From HyVt-560 sp964577195 (GTDB lineage: Bacteria > Pseudomonadota > Gammaproteobacteria > UWMA-0217): 36,477 nucleotides of DNA. Numbering within the stretch: the first letter of the stretch is position 1; every line of letters begins with the position of its first letter. Of this stretch, positions 26,051-34,567 are shown piece after piece. The notes under the pieces were generated by a model that made no database searches, was not told the origin of the DNA, and worked only from the letters and a program-made list of their open reading frames with translations. A program made the position numbers and the translations under genes. The DNA lies in the NCBI GenBank assembly GCA_964577195.1, contig CAZNYF010000008.1, forward strand, positions 1 through 36,477. The letters run 5' to 3'.

Positions 26051-26868
26051 GATCCTGACGCGGCAATCAGCCTGGCAACCCGGCGGAGGTTGTTAACATA
26101 GTCCTCAGCCAGTGGATCCAGCGTTTCAACTCGCGCTCCCAGTGCTTCCGCAATTCGGTCGATGGCTCGATGCATAATCGCTGGCTGCTTAAAAACGGTT
26201 TTGATCTGTATGCCCGCAGCTGCTTCGATTACCATTGCGATGCGTTTTGCACCAGGCTCCTTGCCTTCATGCTCCAAAGCAATTTGTTGCAGATTATAGT
26301 CTGCGGCAAAATAGCTCCAGGCAGGATGAAATACAATGAATTTTCGATGCTTTAATGGCAACAAATAATCACCGATTTCCTGATCCAGTATTTTAAGTTC
26401 CTGAATAAAAGCCTCACAATTTTCACCAATCTGGTCAGCATGATCTGGTAACAAGGTTTTAAGCTGATCGCTGATCTGACTAGCCATCTTTTGCACTAGC
26501 TTAGGGCTGGTCCAGATATGGGCATCATCGTGTAGAAGTCTGGATTGCGCTTTGTCCTGCCGCAAATCAAGAATTAAAATATCCTGATTGACTGCTTGAA
26601 CGCGTCTAAGCAACGAGTGTTCAAATTCTGCGCCTGTACGCACGTAAATATCGGCATTTGCCAAGCGGGTAATCTGGCTGGGTGAAGGATTGAATGTCTC
26701 GGGTGTTTGACCCGGTTTAACCAGCGATTTCACATTGACCAACTCCCCCCCTACTCGTTCAACAAAGAACTTGTTGGGTAGCACACTGACGACTATTTGC
26801 AGCGGCTCAGTCGCCAGAGCATTACTGGTCAAAACCAGGAAAAGGAGGAAGGAAAACAACCGTGTCAT
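26047..26868 (-). CDS. znuA: Zinc ABC transporter substrate-binding protein ZnuA (variant metal site)
   Basis: This 273-aa periplasmic metal-binding protein of cluster A-I has a signal peptide at 1-19 (SNALA-T). The expected first-shell ligands can be placed: position 57 in PGQTPETFNPSPSQ, His117 in DDAHIWTSP, His181 in FHPAWSYFAADY and Asp251 in LDPLAEDY. Where ZnuA normally has His in PHTY/PHTF this protein has Glu57. The His-rich acidic loop common in ZnuA is also absent (only LLHDDAH). Operon context and the Zur box still argue for zinc. First gene of znuACB-zur. The GTT-centred Zur operator lies 27 bases before the ATG. Confidence 0.92.
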   Translation of the reverse strand: MTRLFSFLLFLVLTSNALATEPLQIVVSVLPNKFFVERVGGELVNVKSLVKPGQTPETFNPSPSQITRLANADIYVRTGAEFEHSLLRRVQAVNQDILILDLRQDKAQSRLLHDDAHIWTSPKLVQKMASQISDQLKTLLPDHADQIGENCEAFIQELKILDQEIGDYLLPLKHRKFIVFHPAWSYFAADYNLQQIALEHEGKEPGAKRIAMVIEAAAGIQIKTVFKQPAIMHRAIDRIAEALGARVETLDPLAEDYVNNLRRVARLIAASGS

Positions 26869-26894
26869 GTGTATCTGGAGGGATTACGGAGAGA

Positions 26895-26913
26895 AATGTT
26901 ATGTTATAACATT
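26895..26913. promoter_or_regulatory. Zur box upstream of znuA
   Basis: AATGTTAT-GTT-ATAACATT is a perfect 8+3+8 palindrome. It agrees closely with the gammaproteobacterial Zur consensus (GTTATA...TATAAC core) and sits 27 bp before the znuA ATG, where it would overlap the promoter. Zinc-loaded Zur from the same operon would bind it. Confidence 0.88.
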
Positions 26914-27010
26914 CCAGTAATTCTTCCTAGTTTTGTGCTTTAAAACATTAGAGCATCTCTATTAATCGTTATTTTGTGACTATTTTTTTCATTTTGGTAA
27001 TACGGTTTTT

Positions 27011-27610
27011 CTAATGACGACACTCGCCAATAGATTTCTTGCCGCAGATTGTCCCGTCAACCCAGATTGCTCCGCTTAAGTCAGCGCCGCTAAAATCAGC
27101 AGAGGTTATGAGACTATCTATAAAATTAGCATGATTGAGTTTTGCATTTTTGAAATCCGCGTTGTAAAAATTAGAATCATGCAAATTTGCATTTTTCAGG
27201 TTTGATTCCACAAACTTTGCCCCAGAAAGATTGGAATGACTAAAATTCGCAGCCACCAAAGTGCTTTTATTAAATATTGTATTCACCAAAATTGACCCGC
27301 TGAAGTCTGACTTCTGTGCCTCGACTGAGGTGAAATCGCTGCTATGCAGGCTGGATCCACTAAAATTTGCATTTTCTAACTGGCTATTTCTAAAATTTGA
27401 AGAAGTCATTAGTGAACCGGATAAATCTGCTCGTTTCAGCTTCGCTTTGCTGACATCAATACCGACATGATACAAACCTTTTTTGCTGCACCCTGTCCAA
27501 TCAATGCCACGAGCAATATCATCAGAACAAGCTGCTGTTGCAATTGAAACGCTGAAGATTGCGCATGGTATGAGTATGATTTGGGCTAACTTGAGTGGTT
27601 TTATTTTCAC
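27011..27610 (-). CDS. Exported pentapeptide-repeat protein
   Basis: This is a pentapeptide-repeat protein of about 199 aa from the GTG at 27610. That start puts a clean signal peptide first (KIKPLKLAQIILIPCAIFSV, cleavage near ATA-A). An ATG at 27676 in frame would add 22 residues before it. GGAT lies nine bases before the GTG. The mature part opens with CSDDIARGIDWTGCSKKGLYH. About 22 A(D/N)LxX-type repeats follow (ADLSG, ANFSG, SDFSG, ANLHD, ADFKN), forming a right-handed beta-helix. It ends ADLSGAIWVDGTICGKKSIG plus ECRH, a C-terminal cap seen in a widespread proteobacterial subgroup. Four cysteines probably form disulfides. The function is unknown. It lies upstream of znuA (142 bp) but has its own start region; a link to zinc is not shown. 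Confidence 0.8.
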   Translation of the reverse strand: MKIKPLKLAQIILIPCAIFSVSIATAACSDDIARGIDWTGCSKKGLYHVGIDVSKAKLKRADLSGSLMTSSNFRNSQLENANFSGSSLHSSDFTSVEAQKSDFSGSILVNTIFNKSTLVAANFSHSNLSGAKFVESNLKNANLHDSNFYNADFKNAKLNHANFIDSLITSADFSGADLSGAIWVDGTICGKKSIGECRH

Positions 27611-27826
27611 TATGAGATCATCCGAAACTTTTGGAACTTGATTCTCACATGAAGCTGTACTCAGAAATGCAACCATGTTCGCATTTCTTGCGGCTGTATT
27701 TCACAACAGCCTCCGTTTGACCTACTGTCTACAATCAGGCATCTGAATCAGCTCGATTTTGTGCGCAAACTACGACTAATCGCCACCATCATTTATGAAC
27801 ACCACTATCAAACCTTTGCTCACAAT

Positions 27827-27926
27827 NNNNNNNNNNNNNNNNNNNNNNNNNNNNNNNNNNNNNNNNNNNNNNNNNNNNNNNNNNNNNNNNNNNNNNNNNN
27901 NNNNNNNNNNNNNNNNNNNNNNNNNN
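27827..27926. other. Run of 100 N (assembly gap)
   Basis: Exactly 100 undetermined bases, the conventional placeholder for a scaffold gap of unknown size. Frames drawn across it cannot be trusted, and the order and distance of the two sides rest on scaffolding only. Confidence 0.98.
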
Positions 27927-28496
27927 GCCTGGCTGGATATCAATAGCAACTCCGATGAGGGCATTTCTGGCGATATTCAAGAGGTTGATCTATGGGTAGG
28001 ATTTAATCGAAGTTTGGGAAAATTTAATCTCGGTCTCAATTTGCAGCGCTGGCACTACGGCGGTGAAGTAGAATTTGTTATGGATAGCTCAATTACATTC
28101 AATGATGCAGGACTATTGATTAAATCTTTAGCGCTTAATCCAGGGCTAACATTACATAGCCAATTAGCTTCAGATATATTTGATGAGAAAAATGTACTGG
28201 TCGCCCGTATTACACCAGGGTTTGCGCTCTCGAAGCGAAAAACTCGCCCTGTTTGGCTGTCCGTACCTGTTGCTCTAGGGTTCCAAGAATCCGGCTACAA
28301 AAATAATCCTTCCGGGCATAGCTATAGTTCGCTGGGAGCAGATCTTTATATTCCGTTAAAATCCTCATCAAAACGCAAAGGAAATTGGTCTATTAATGTT
28401 GCTCTCACATGGATTAGTACTGACCCAAAACTGATCCCCGGGAATCCTGAAAAGACCTTTATCTCAGGGAAAATTGGTATCTTGCATTTCTTCTAG
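27927..28496 (+). CDS. Outer-membrane beta-barrel protein, 5' end lost in gap
   Basis: This is the C-terminal part (189 codons) of a barrel protein. Alternating polar/hydrophobic strands (VDLWVGFNRSLGKFNLGLNL, WSINVALTWIS) are separated by charged turns. The protein ends KIGILHFF, with a terminal Phe as used by the BAM machinery. Its family is not recognised. A short stretch left of the gap (ATG at 27795, MNTTIKPLLT) could be the start of its signal peptide, but the gap size is unknown, so only the right-hand part is annotated. No Shine-Dalgarno precedes that ATG. Confidence 0.7.
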   Translation, partial: AWLDINSNSDEGISGDIQEVDLWVGFNRSLGKFNLGLNLQRWHYGGEVEFVMDSSITFNDAGLLIKSLALNPGLTLHSQLASDIFDEKNVLVARITPGFALSKRKTRPVWLSVPVALGFQESGYKNNPSGHSYSSLGADLYIPLKSSSKRKGNWSINVALTWISTDPKLIPGNPEKTFISGKIGILHFF

Positions 28497-28538
28497 ACAG
28501 AGAGTTGTGTACTAAAAACGGAAGAAATTCCTAATCCC

Positions 28539-29429
28539 TTACATATTCCTATCGAAAAAAGCTCGGACATCTTTAAGCGCCGTTCTATGGGCCGCGCGAT
28601 TGTAACCAATAGTGACGTCTCCATATTCTGCTTCATCTTCTATCCTCACATCGGGGAGCTTAACCAGAGGCTGTCGACTATTATCAAAATCATGATAGGC
28701 ATCAGCATACAGATTGAGCGACACCAGCGACGAATTCCTGCCAACTTGAGATAATAGCTGGTCGCACTGCTCAGGACGGGTCCAGTCATCCGCTTCGCCC
28801 ATCGCTATCAGCAACGGATTACTCGCAACATATTCACGCGTCTGGAAGTGTTGTAAAAACTGCCAACAGCTAGGATAAATTGCCACAGCGGCGCTAAAAT
28901 CAACATCATCTGGTCGCAGTGAATCTTCCATCAAACTCAATGTGGTTGTACCCCCATATGACCATCCCATAAGACCAATCCGGTTAGCATCGACTTCCGG
29001 CAACGATTTTAAATAAGATAATGCGGCTTGAGCATCTTGTGGACGAAAACGATCAAATCTTGCCCAAACCCCGTTCTCTGCCTCACAAATACGCTTCACA
29101 CCGCGCGGCGTAAAACTGTCAACAATTAATGCCGTATACCCCCAGTCTGCGAGTTCTTCTGCCCAGTCTCGGTGCTTGCTCAGCACTCCCGCACAACCAT
29201 GCATCAGTACAACTGCGGGGGACAGGCTATCAGCTGAAGGACGATAAAGAGTTGCTGATAATGAGCGACCGGTTGTCTCAGTGTTTTCATCACCTACATT
29301 CTCATCCACCGGAAACTGAACGGATTCAGATGAACACGAAGCGATTAAAAAAACCAAACAAAGTACGCTTAATGCGCCTTGCGCACTTGAGAATGCTCGT
29401 TTTAGAGTGTGTAGGTTTAGCTTAAACAT
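28539..29429 (-). CDS. Dienelactone hydrolase-like alpha/beta-hydrolase lipoprotein
   Basis: This 296-aa protein has a lipoprotein signal ending in the lipobox LIAS-Cys32. The alpha/beta-hydrolase fold shows an oxyanion motif MHGCAG (76-81), nucleophile elbow GWSYGG with Ser157, an acid near Asp215 (MGEADDWT) and His246 (YADAYHDFD). The usual dienelactone hydrolase nucleophile is Cys, so Ser suggests an esterase or peptidase-like activity on an unknown ester. It would act in the periplasm, tethered to a membrane. Its ATG directly abuts the urea transporter stop (TAGATG), so the two are translationally coupled. Confidence 0.85.
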   Translation of the reverse strand: MFKLNLHTLKRAFSSAQGALSVLCLVFLIASCSSESVQFPVDENVGDENTETTGRSLSATLYRPSADSLSPAVVLMHGCAGVLSKHRDWAEELADWGYTALIVDSFTPRGVKRICEAENGVWARFDRFRPQDAQAALSYLKSLPEVDANRIGLMGWSYGGTTTLSLMEDSLRPDDVDFSAAVAIYPSCWQFLQHFQTREYVASNPLLIAMGEADDWTRPEQCDQLLSQVGRNSSLVSLNLYADAYHDFDNSRQPLVKLPDVRIEDEAEYGDVTIGYNRAAHRTALKDVRAFFDRNM

Positions 29430-30326
29430 CTATGAAGAACTCCGATTAAAAACAGAACTCCAGAGATCACGTATCGGCAGTATTAAATTAGAAACATCCA
29501 TTTTTCTAGCCAGTAAAAGTGTTGCCCAGGTAGCAACGATAAAAGGAAATAGCAGCGGTGGTAATACTGGCCCAAGTGGACTTTGACGCCACAAAAACCA
29601 GACCACTGCAGCGACAACAGCAGCAATAAACCCTGCCAAAGACGCCGATGTTGCACCTTTAAAAAATACCGCCTGAATTCCAAAACTCGCGGTTACTACC
29701 GAGAACCCCCACAGCCCGCTCAAAGCCATAAAGTCCCAACCAAAATACCAGTTTGCGAGCCAACCGGATAAAAGCCCAAGCAAACCAGCCTGTACAGTCG
29801 CGGCAATATTAACGAATGACATCGCCAGTAAAATACCCAGTATGCCGAGAAGCACGAGCCCTTCATTCAAAATGGAAGTAACGCCTAGAGCCCAGAAATT
29901 GAGGTTGTAATGAGTAAACACCAGCGAAGTCAACCAAATGGTCAGCACAGCAGGCAAGGTCAGCACAGGTAATAGTGTTTTATTGGCAAGTTGGCGCAAT
30001 AGAAATTCAAGCGCAAAACACAGTAGCAGCGATAAAGGAAAAAACCAGAGTAACCGATGGGCACCATTGGCCAGCATGCCACTCCAGAGTAATCCGATAA
30101 CCGCAGCGTTGTAGCCGGAGATTCCCATCTGCCACTCATTTTCAGTGTAGATTTTCACAACGCGGTGAAAACCGGTGGCAATCAAAGTAGCAATGAACGC
30201 ACCGAATGCAGCGAGAGGAGAAATACAGGCGAGTGCTAGTAAAAATAGCAGACCCGCTCTGGCGGAGCCAATAAAAGCGAGTTGGCCTATGCCACGAAAA
30301 ACGACAGAGAAATATTGCTGAGACAC
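29430..30326 (-). CDS. Urea transporter (UT family channel)
   Basis: This 298-aa integral membrane protein has about ten helices in two related halves. The UT signatures are visible: GISGYNAAVIGLLWS (68-82) and LPVLTLP (119-125) in the first half, SGLWGFSVVTASFG and LLFPFIVATW in the second. UT channels let urea move passively. No urease, agmatinase or arginase gene is in the window. It lies 95 bp after the PLP decarboxylase on the same strand and abuts the hydrolase gene, so it may belong to the same transcript as the biosynthetic block. Related amides such as acetamide or hydroxyurea cannot be excluded as substrates. Confidence 0.85.
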   Translation of the reverse strand: MSQQYFSVVFRGIGQLAFIGSARAGLLFLLALACISPLAAFGAFIATLIATGFHRVVKIYTENEWQMGISGYNAAVIGLLWSGMLANGAHRLLWFFPLSLLLCFALEFLLRQLANKTLLPVLTLPAVLTIWLTSLVFTHYNLNFWALGVTSILNEGLVLLGILGILLAMSFVNIAATVQAGLLGLLSGWLANWYFGWDFMALSGLWGFSVVTASFGIQAVFFKGATSASLAGFIAAVVAAVVWFLWRQSPLGPVLPPLLFPFIVATWATLLLARKMDVSNLILPIRDLWSSVFNRSSS

Positions 30327-30421
30327 TGAATGGGTTACTGCGTTAATACGAAATTATCAAACAGAAAGTGAATAATTCAGCAAGTATAAGTAAATACAGG
30401 CTTTCTTTCCTGACGCGCCTC

Positions 30422-31906
30422 TCAACTCCCGAAATTATTAGTGTTAAGTCGATCTGGAATTTTATCCAGAACAAAGATATCTTCCCAAGTCTCTTTGCGA
30501 CGAATTATTTCTGGGCCATCAGGACCCAGTAAGATAGTTGCAGGACGGGACTGGATAAACTGTGAGGATTGGGTGTGACAGTAAGCGCCCACATTATCTA
30601 TGACCAGCGGATCACCAATTTCCAGCGGTGGTAATAGCGCCCGTTCTCTTATTTGGTCACTCTGCATACAGAGGGGACCAAATACATTTGTTGGCGAACG
30701 AGTTTCGTCGGCATTGGTTTCTTCTTTTTTATCCTTTTCAGACAACTTAATGCCGTGATCATAGTAGACCGCTGTAGGTATTAGGTTGACACCAGCATCG
30801 ACGATCACTGAAGGCCCCTGCCCTTCAATTTCTTTTTTCGCCACGACGGTTGAAGCCATCTGAGTACAGGCATCGACAATGGCTCGGCCAGGCTCAAGTA
30901 TTAATGTCGGCCGACCCCCAAATAAATCTTTTGCCCGCTGTAATTTCCCGCAGATAACCTGCGCGTAGCGAAACAAATGCCCTTCACTGCGATTACTGCC
31001 ACCCGGAATATCGAACATTGGCTTGAGCGTATTAACTGACGGAAAACCACCGCCAACATCTACCATGGTTGGAGCCAGACCGAGTACTCTGGCGCGTTTT
31101 GCCACATCAATTAATCGGGTAATTGAATTCTCATAAACCTCATGCAGCAATTGGAAAGTACCGCTATGGTTATGCAGTAGTACCAAGTCCAGATTAGGGT
31201 GGCGAGCAATACGCTCCATCACTCGTTGGCATTCACCATTGTCGTCACTAAAACCAAATTTAGTCCAGGGCGACATACCATAGCGAAAATTAATGCGGAT
31301 ACCGATTCGCGCAGGATTACTCATTTCAGACGCTATTTCTTCAACCATCGACAACTCATCAAAGTTATCAACATTGATGATCACGCCATCATGTAAAGCA
31401 GTTTTAAGCTCATCGTAGGTTTTGTGCGGGCCATTAAAAATAATTTCCTTACCTTCGACACCCAGCGCCTTAACCAGTCCATATTCCATACCGGAAACAA
31501 TCTCTGCCCAGCCGCCTTCATCCAGAATGGTGGCAACCACTGCGGGCAGATAATTAGTCTTGATAGAGTACGCAACCCGAGTCTCGATTCCCGGGCTGGT
31601 AAACGCCTGTTTAAACGCTCGAAAATCTCGGCGTAACCGGTCTTCAGAAACAATGTAAAGTGGTGATCCGTATTTGCTCAGTAAATCCCGAACGTTATAG
31701 CCTTCTAAATCAGTATGTGCTGATAATTCTGGCAACCCCTGTTTATTGACCGAAAAAAATGGCAACGGCGACAACGCTGGCCGCTCGTATCGAATACGAG
31801 TTTCTGTAGGTTGTTCATATACCTCAAGCTCAATGGTTGGCGCGTCACTATCCATACTCACTTCCATTGATGTAGAGATATTTTTATTGTTTTTTAAATC
31901 AGCCAT
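30422..31906 (-). CDS. Fold-type III PLP-dependent decarboxylase (LysA/BtrK-like)
   Basis: This 494-aa enzyme of the DAP/ornithine/arginine decarboxylase superfamily has PLP-binding Lys116 (AYSIKTNY), His248 region (LLHNHSGTFQ), a Gly-rich phosphate loop DVGGGFPS (283-290), ILEPGR (336-341), Cys413 in FGPLCMQSDQI and Tyr442 in DNVGAYCHTQSSQF. An extra hydrophilic N-terminus of about 65 residues and a charged insert (KLSEKDKKEETNADETRS, 387-404) distinguish it from ordinary LysA. The reaction would remove a carboxylate from a free or carrier/peptide-bound amino acid. It starts 7 bp after the tandem ATP-grasp gene and lacks its own Shine-Dalgarno, implying coupling. Context argues for secondary metabolism, as with BtrK of butirosin, rather than lysine synthesis. 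Confidence 0.85.
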   Translation of the reverse strand: MADLKNNKNISTSMEVSMDSDAPTIELEVYEQPTETRIRYERPALSPLPFFSVNKQGLPELSAHTDLEGYNVRDLLSKYGSPLYIVSEDRLRRDFRAFKQAFTSPGIETRVAYSIKTNYLPAVVATILDEGGWAEIVSGMEYGLVKALGVEGKEIIFNGPHKTYDELKTALHDGVIINVDNFDELSMVEEIASEMSNPARIGIRINFRYGMSPWTKFGFSDDNGECQRVMERIARHPNLDLVLLHNHSGTFQLLHEVYENSITRLIDVAKRARVLGLAPTMVDVGGGFPSVNTLKPMFDIPGGSNRSEGHLFRYAQVICGKLQRAKDLFGGRPTLILEPGRAIVDACTQMASTVVAKKEIEGQGPSVIVDAGVNLIPTAVYYDHGIKLSEKDKKEETNADETRSPTNVFGPLCMQSDQIRERALLPPLEIGDPLVIDNVGAYCHTQSSQFIQSRPATILLGPDGPEIIRRKETWEDIFVLDKIPDRLNTNNFGS

Positions 31907-31913
31907 TTTTTTG

Positions 31914-34058
31914 TCAACTATGGTTATTTACTTGTCCATTAACAGAAAGTGATGCAAGTCGAATCGGATCAACTTCGATCGCATAGCTACTGCGCATAAA
32001 GATTAAATTGTCTCGGTTTTTACGTTTTGTGATGGATTGTCCCAAGGCCGTTTTCACTGCGGCTAATGGATGGTTAACGCCTGTTTCTCCAGAAAAGGCA
32101 ATCCAGCCAGTAAATCGTGGGTTAATTTCCAATAGGAAAAACTGATCATTCTCAACATCATGTAGAAATTCTCCCTCTGCCGGCCCAACCCATTTTATGC
32201 GTTTTAAAAACGCTGCAAAAATCTCTTCGAGCTTTGGCAAACTCACTTGCCGCGCGCTCCAGGTACTGCCATGTTTACAATTTGCCAGTTTCATCGCTGT
32301 CATACTGGAAACTGTTTTATGCTGGCGATCACAGACGGTCGCAACCGCGATCATTTCGCCCTCGACCCACGGCTGGACGATAACACGATCTTCTCCCTGT
32401 TTATTGAACGTATCCCACGCTGCGGGTGCATCATCAACATGCTCCGCTTTGACACAACCAAAAAGAGGCCCCTTTATCGCTACAGGCCCGTCAAAATGAC
32501 TCATGGCACGATAAATATCATTCAGGCTATAGGCAACAAAGCTACGCGGAATCAGCACGCTTTCATCACCAAGATCGCGATGATTGGTGAAAAGATTAAG
32601 CTTGCTACGCGCTTCAAAGGCTTCTTTCTCAGGTAATAACAAACTGATACCCAGCGCTTCGAGTTCCTGACGAATGGCAAAAAACTTGGGTAATTCTCCA
32701 TCCAGACTTGGAATTAATACGTCAATTGGATTGGTTTCCTGAACCTGCTTGAGGCGCTCAAGTAATTCTTGAGGCTCTTCGGAAATAGGAATTCTAAAAG
32801 ATTGATCAAACAAGTTGGTTTGAAACGAGCCTGAATCGAATGTTCCGTAGTTGAGGCCATAGATCTTTTCAATTTCAGTCGAATGCCGCAGCGCCCTGGC
32901 AATACCAAGACCGGGGTTGATCATGTTAAATGTGCTGATACCGGTGATAGCAACGATGATTCCAGAGCTAGGTTTGCCCTTATCACCATTAATCGAAAAT
33001 AATCCGTGCGGATTAATGCCTTCCGCACTACCGAGTTTTTCAAGCGAGTTAAGGTAGTTCTCTGGAATAGCTGATTCAGAGACACCCTGCATATAAATTG
33101 CCCCGGTCTTCGCCATCATCCCAGTAAGATTCTGCGTTGATTTCGTCATCTCTTTGAGCATCATCAGCGGTAAATTAAAATCTGCCCAGTGAGAAAGAAT
33201 GATCCAGTTGGGAAAACGGCAATGAATATCTTTTAGCCACAATTGAGTGGCACCAGTCTGACGTACAAATTCTAGCTCCAGTGGCCCCTGCCATTTCAGC
33301 AGTCCTAACAAATCTTCTACAAATTGATTAATCCAGGGATCATCGACAACGGTGCCGCATTCACTTTCCCCGTCATCATTAATGGCCAGTTTGCGGATGG
33401 CGACCTGCCCCATTGACTTGCCCTGTTCATCAGCAACCAAAGCGACTGAATATTCATCCCCGTAAACTACTTGCTGAAGCACAACGCCTTGTTCCGAATC
33501 ACCCACTATTTTCTCCGCAACATGCTTTGCTTCACGTCCAGAGGTGACCAGCTGTTTACCTGAGGTAATGTGTTTAACCAGGAGCGGGAAGCGCAGGCGC
33601 TCTGCTTCTTTTTGAACATCTGACAGCTTAGCTACATAGTTGGATGCTGGTGCAAGGATTTGATGTTCAAATACGAAATCGGGTAACCGGGGACGTTCCA
33701 GCAGATTGAACTGTGATTGCTCAGGAATCAATATTTTGATGCCGGCTTTTCTTAACCGGGGGGCTAACGAAGCAAACATTGCAATGTCATCGTCAACACA
33801 AGGAATCAATGCGTCAAACTGGTAGCGTGTATTTAGTTCCAGGATTCGCGAAAGTACGACGGCTTCACCTTGGGATGGCTTGGGCAAAACATGTAAATAG
33901 TCAGCCACACCCGGCATCCAGGCACTGGTCATCATCTTGTCATAACCCAGGGCATGAACAATTAGCTGCCCTTGCCAACCCGCACGCAATGATCGCGCCA
34001 CTGACAACCCCGAATCAGGTTCATCAAGACCGCCAAAACCTGTAATTGCAACTCGCAT
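31914..34058 (-). CDS. Tandem ATP-grasp enzyme (two ATP-grasp halves)
   Basis: This 714-aa protein is built from two homologous halves. Each has a pre-ATP-grasp domain (MRVAITGFGG / VAITGISTF, then DALIPCVDDD / DVLIPSLDGE) and an ATP-grasp domain. The second half has the canonical metal site: Glu630 and EINPRF (644-649). The first half has Glu263 but DIHCRF (277-282) in place of ExNxR, so it may bind ATP poorly or be non-catalytic. ATP-grasp enzymes form amide bonds through acyl-phosphates. The start at 34058 is fixed by a perfect AGGAGG nine bases upstream; the frame is open for 44 more codons, which only shadow the PqqD-like gene. It follows the PqqD-like gene by one base and precedes the decarboxylase by seven. 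Confidence 0.85.
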   Translation of the reverse strand: MRVAITGFGGLDEPDSGLSVARSLRAGWQGQLIVHALGYDKMMTSAWMPGVADYLHVLPKPSQGEAVVLSRILELNTRYQFDALIPCVDDDIAMFASLAPRLRKAGIKILIPEQSQFNLLERPRLPDFVFEHQILAPASNYVAKLSDVQKEAERLRFPLLVKHITSGKQLVTSGREAKHVAEKIVGDSEQGVVLQQVVYGDEYSVALVADEQGKSMGQVAIRKLAINDDGESECGTVVDDPWINQFVEDLLGLLKWQGPLELEFVRQTGATQLWLKDIHCRFPNWIILSHWADFNLPLMMLKEMTKSTQNLTGMMAKTGAIYMQGVSESAIPENYLNSLEKLGSAEGINPHGLFSINGDKGKPSSGIIVAITGISTFNMINPGLGIARALRHSTEIEKIYGLNYGTFDSGSFQTNLFDQSFRIPISEEPQELLERLKQVQETNPIDVLIPSLDGELPKFFAIRQELEALGISLLLPEKEAFEARSKLNLFTNHRDLGDESVLIPRSFVAYSLNDIYRAMSHFDGPVAIKGPLFGCVKAEHVDDAPAAWDTFNKQGEDRVIVQPWVEGEMIAVATVCDRQHKTVSSMTAMKLANCKHGSTWSARQVSLPKLEEIFAAFLKRIKWVGPAEGEFLHDVENDQFFLLEINPRFTGWIAFSGETGVNHPLAAVKTALGQSITKRKNRDNLIFMRSSYAIEVDPIRLASLSVNGQVNNHS

Positions 34059-34059
34059 C

Positions 34060-34512
34060 TCAACCAACCTCCTGTAAACATCCCATCGAATTGAGATGGT
34101 TAAAAAAGCCGCTGATATCTGTTTCTGCCTGTTCGGAAGACACTTGGAATTTGCTACACAGTACTTCAGTAAGTTGCTCTGCAGTAGCACCCTTTTGCAA
34201 TGAATTAAGCACCGTCCAGGCAGTTTGATTGCAGGAAGTAATTGATCCGTTTCGATTATCGATCAGGACTCGCGTATCACCATTCTCGCGAATTTCCAAA
34301 CGCGGATGCAACTGGTATTGGGGAGGCGTATTTTTAAGGCGCTTGGTATCATCTGCTGCCGTGTCACGAGACGCATTCGCAGAAGATAAAAACTTCGCGC
34401 TATTAGAAGAAAATGGATCCGCAGTTTTTTTAAGTAAATTCTTTATTATTGTTATCATTTTATTAACTGCCCCAAGCAGCTTGCCGTATTCGACATAAGT
34501 GGAAAAAGCCAT
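34060..34512 (-). CDS. PqqD-like protein (possible RiPP recognition element) with N-terminal extension
   Basis: This is a 150-aa protein. Residues about 66-149 carry the PqqD pattern: HPRLEIRENGDTRVLIDN, a GSITSCNQTAWTVLNSL block (89-105), KGATAEQLTEVLCSKFQVS and a final helix FFNHLNSMGCLQEV. PqqD-fold proteins bind leader peptides of ribosomal natural products or act as chaperones for tailoring enzymes. The first 65 residues are a Lys/Ser-rich extension with no known motif. The start is uncertain: ATG 34512 has AAGG directly against it, and ATG 34458 (MITIIKNLLKK) is an alternative without a better site. It leads a one-base-spaced operon with the tandem ATP-grasp and the decarboxylase. Confidence 0.75.
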   Translation of the reverse strand: MAFSTYVEYGKLLGAVNKMITIIKNLLKKTADPFSSNSAKFLSSANASRDTAADDTKRLKNTPPQYQLHPRLEIRENGDTRVLIDNRNGSITSCNQTAWTVLNSLQKGATAEQLTEVLCSKFQVSSEQAETDISGFFNHLNSMGCLQEVG

Positions 34513-34567
34513 CCTTGAAATTAACCCAATTAAACAACAGAACGGTGCTTTTTTAGCGCCTATCCAC

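Noticed and set aside
27795..28496. Continuous 233-aa gene across the N run
   Set aside because: The in-frame match depends on the arbitrary 100-N length. Only the part after the gap is supported.
34059..34190. 44-codon upstream extension of the tandem ATP-grasp gene
   Set aside because: It shadows the PqqD-like gene. The ATG at 34058 has a perfect AGGAGG and begins with the conserved MRVAITGFGG.
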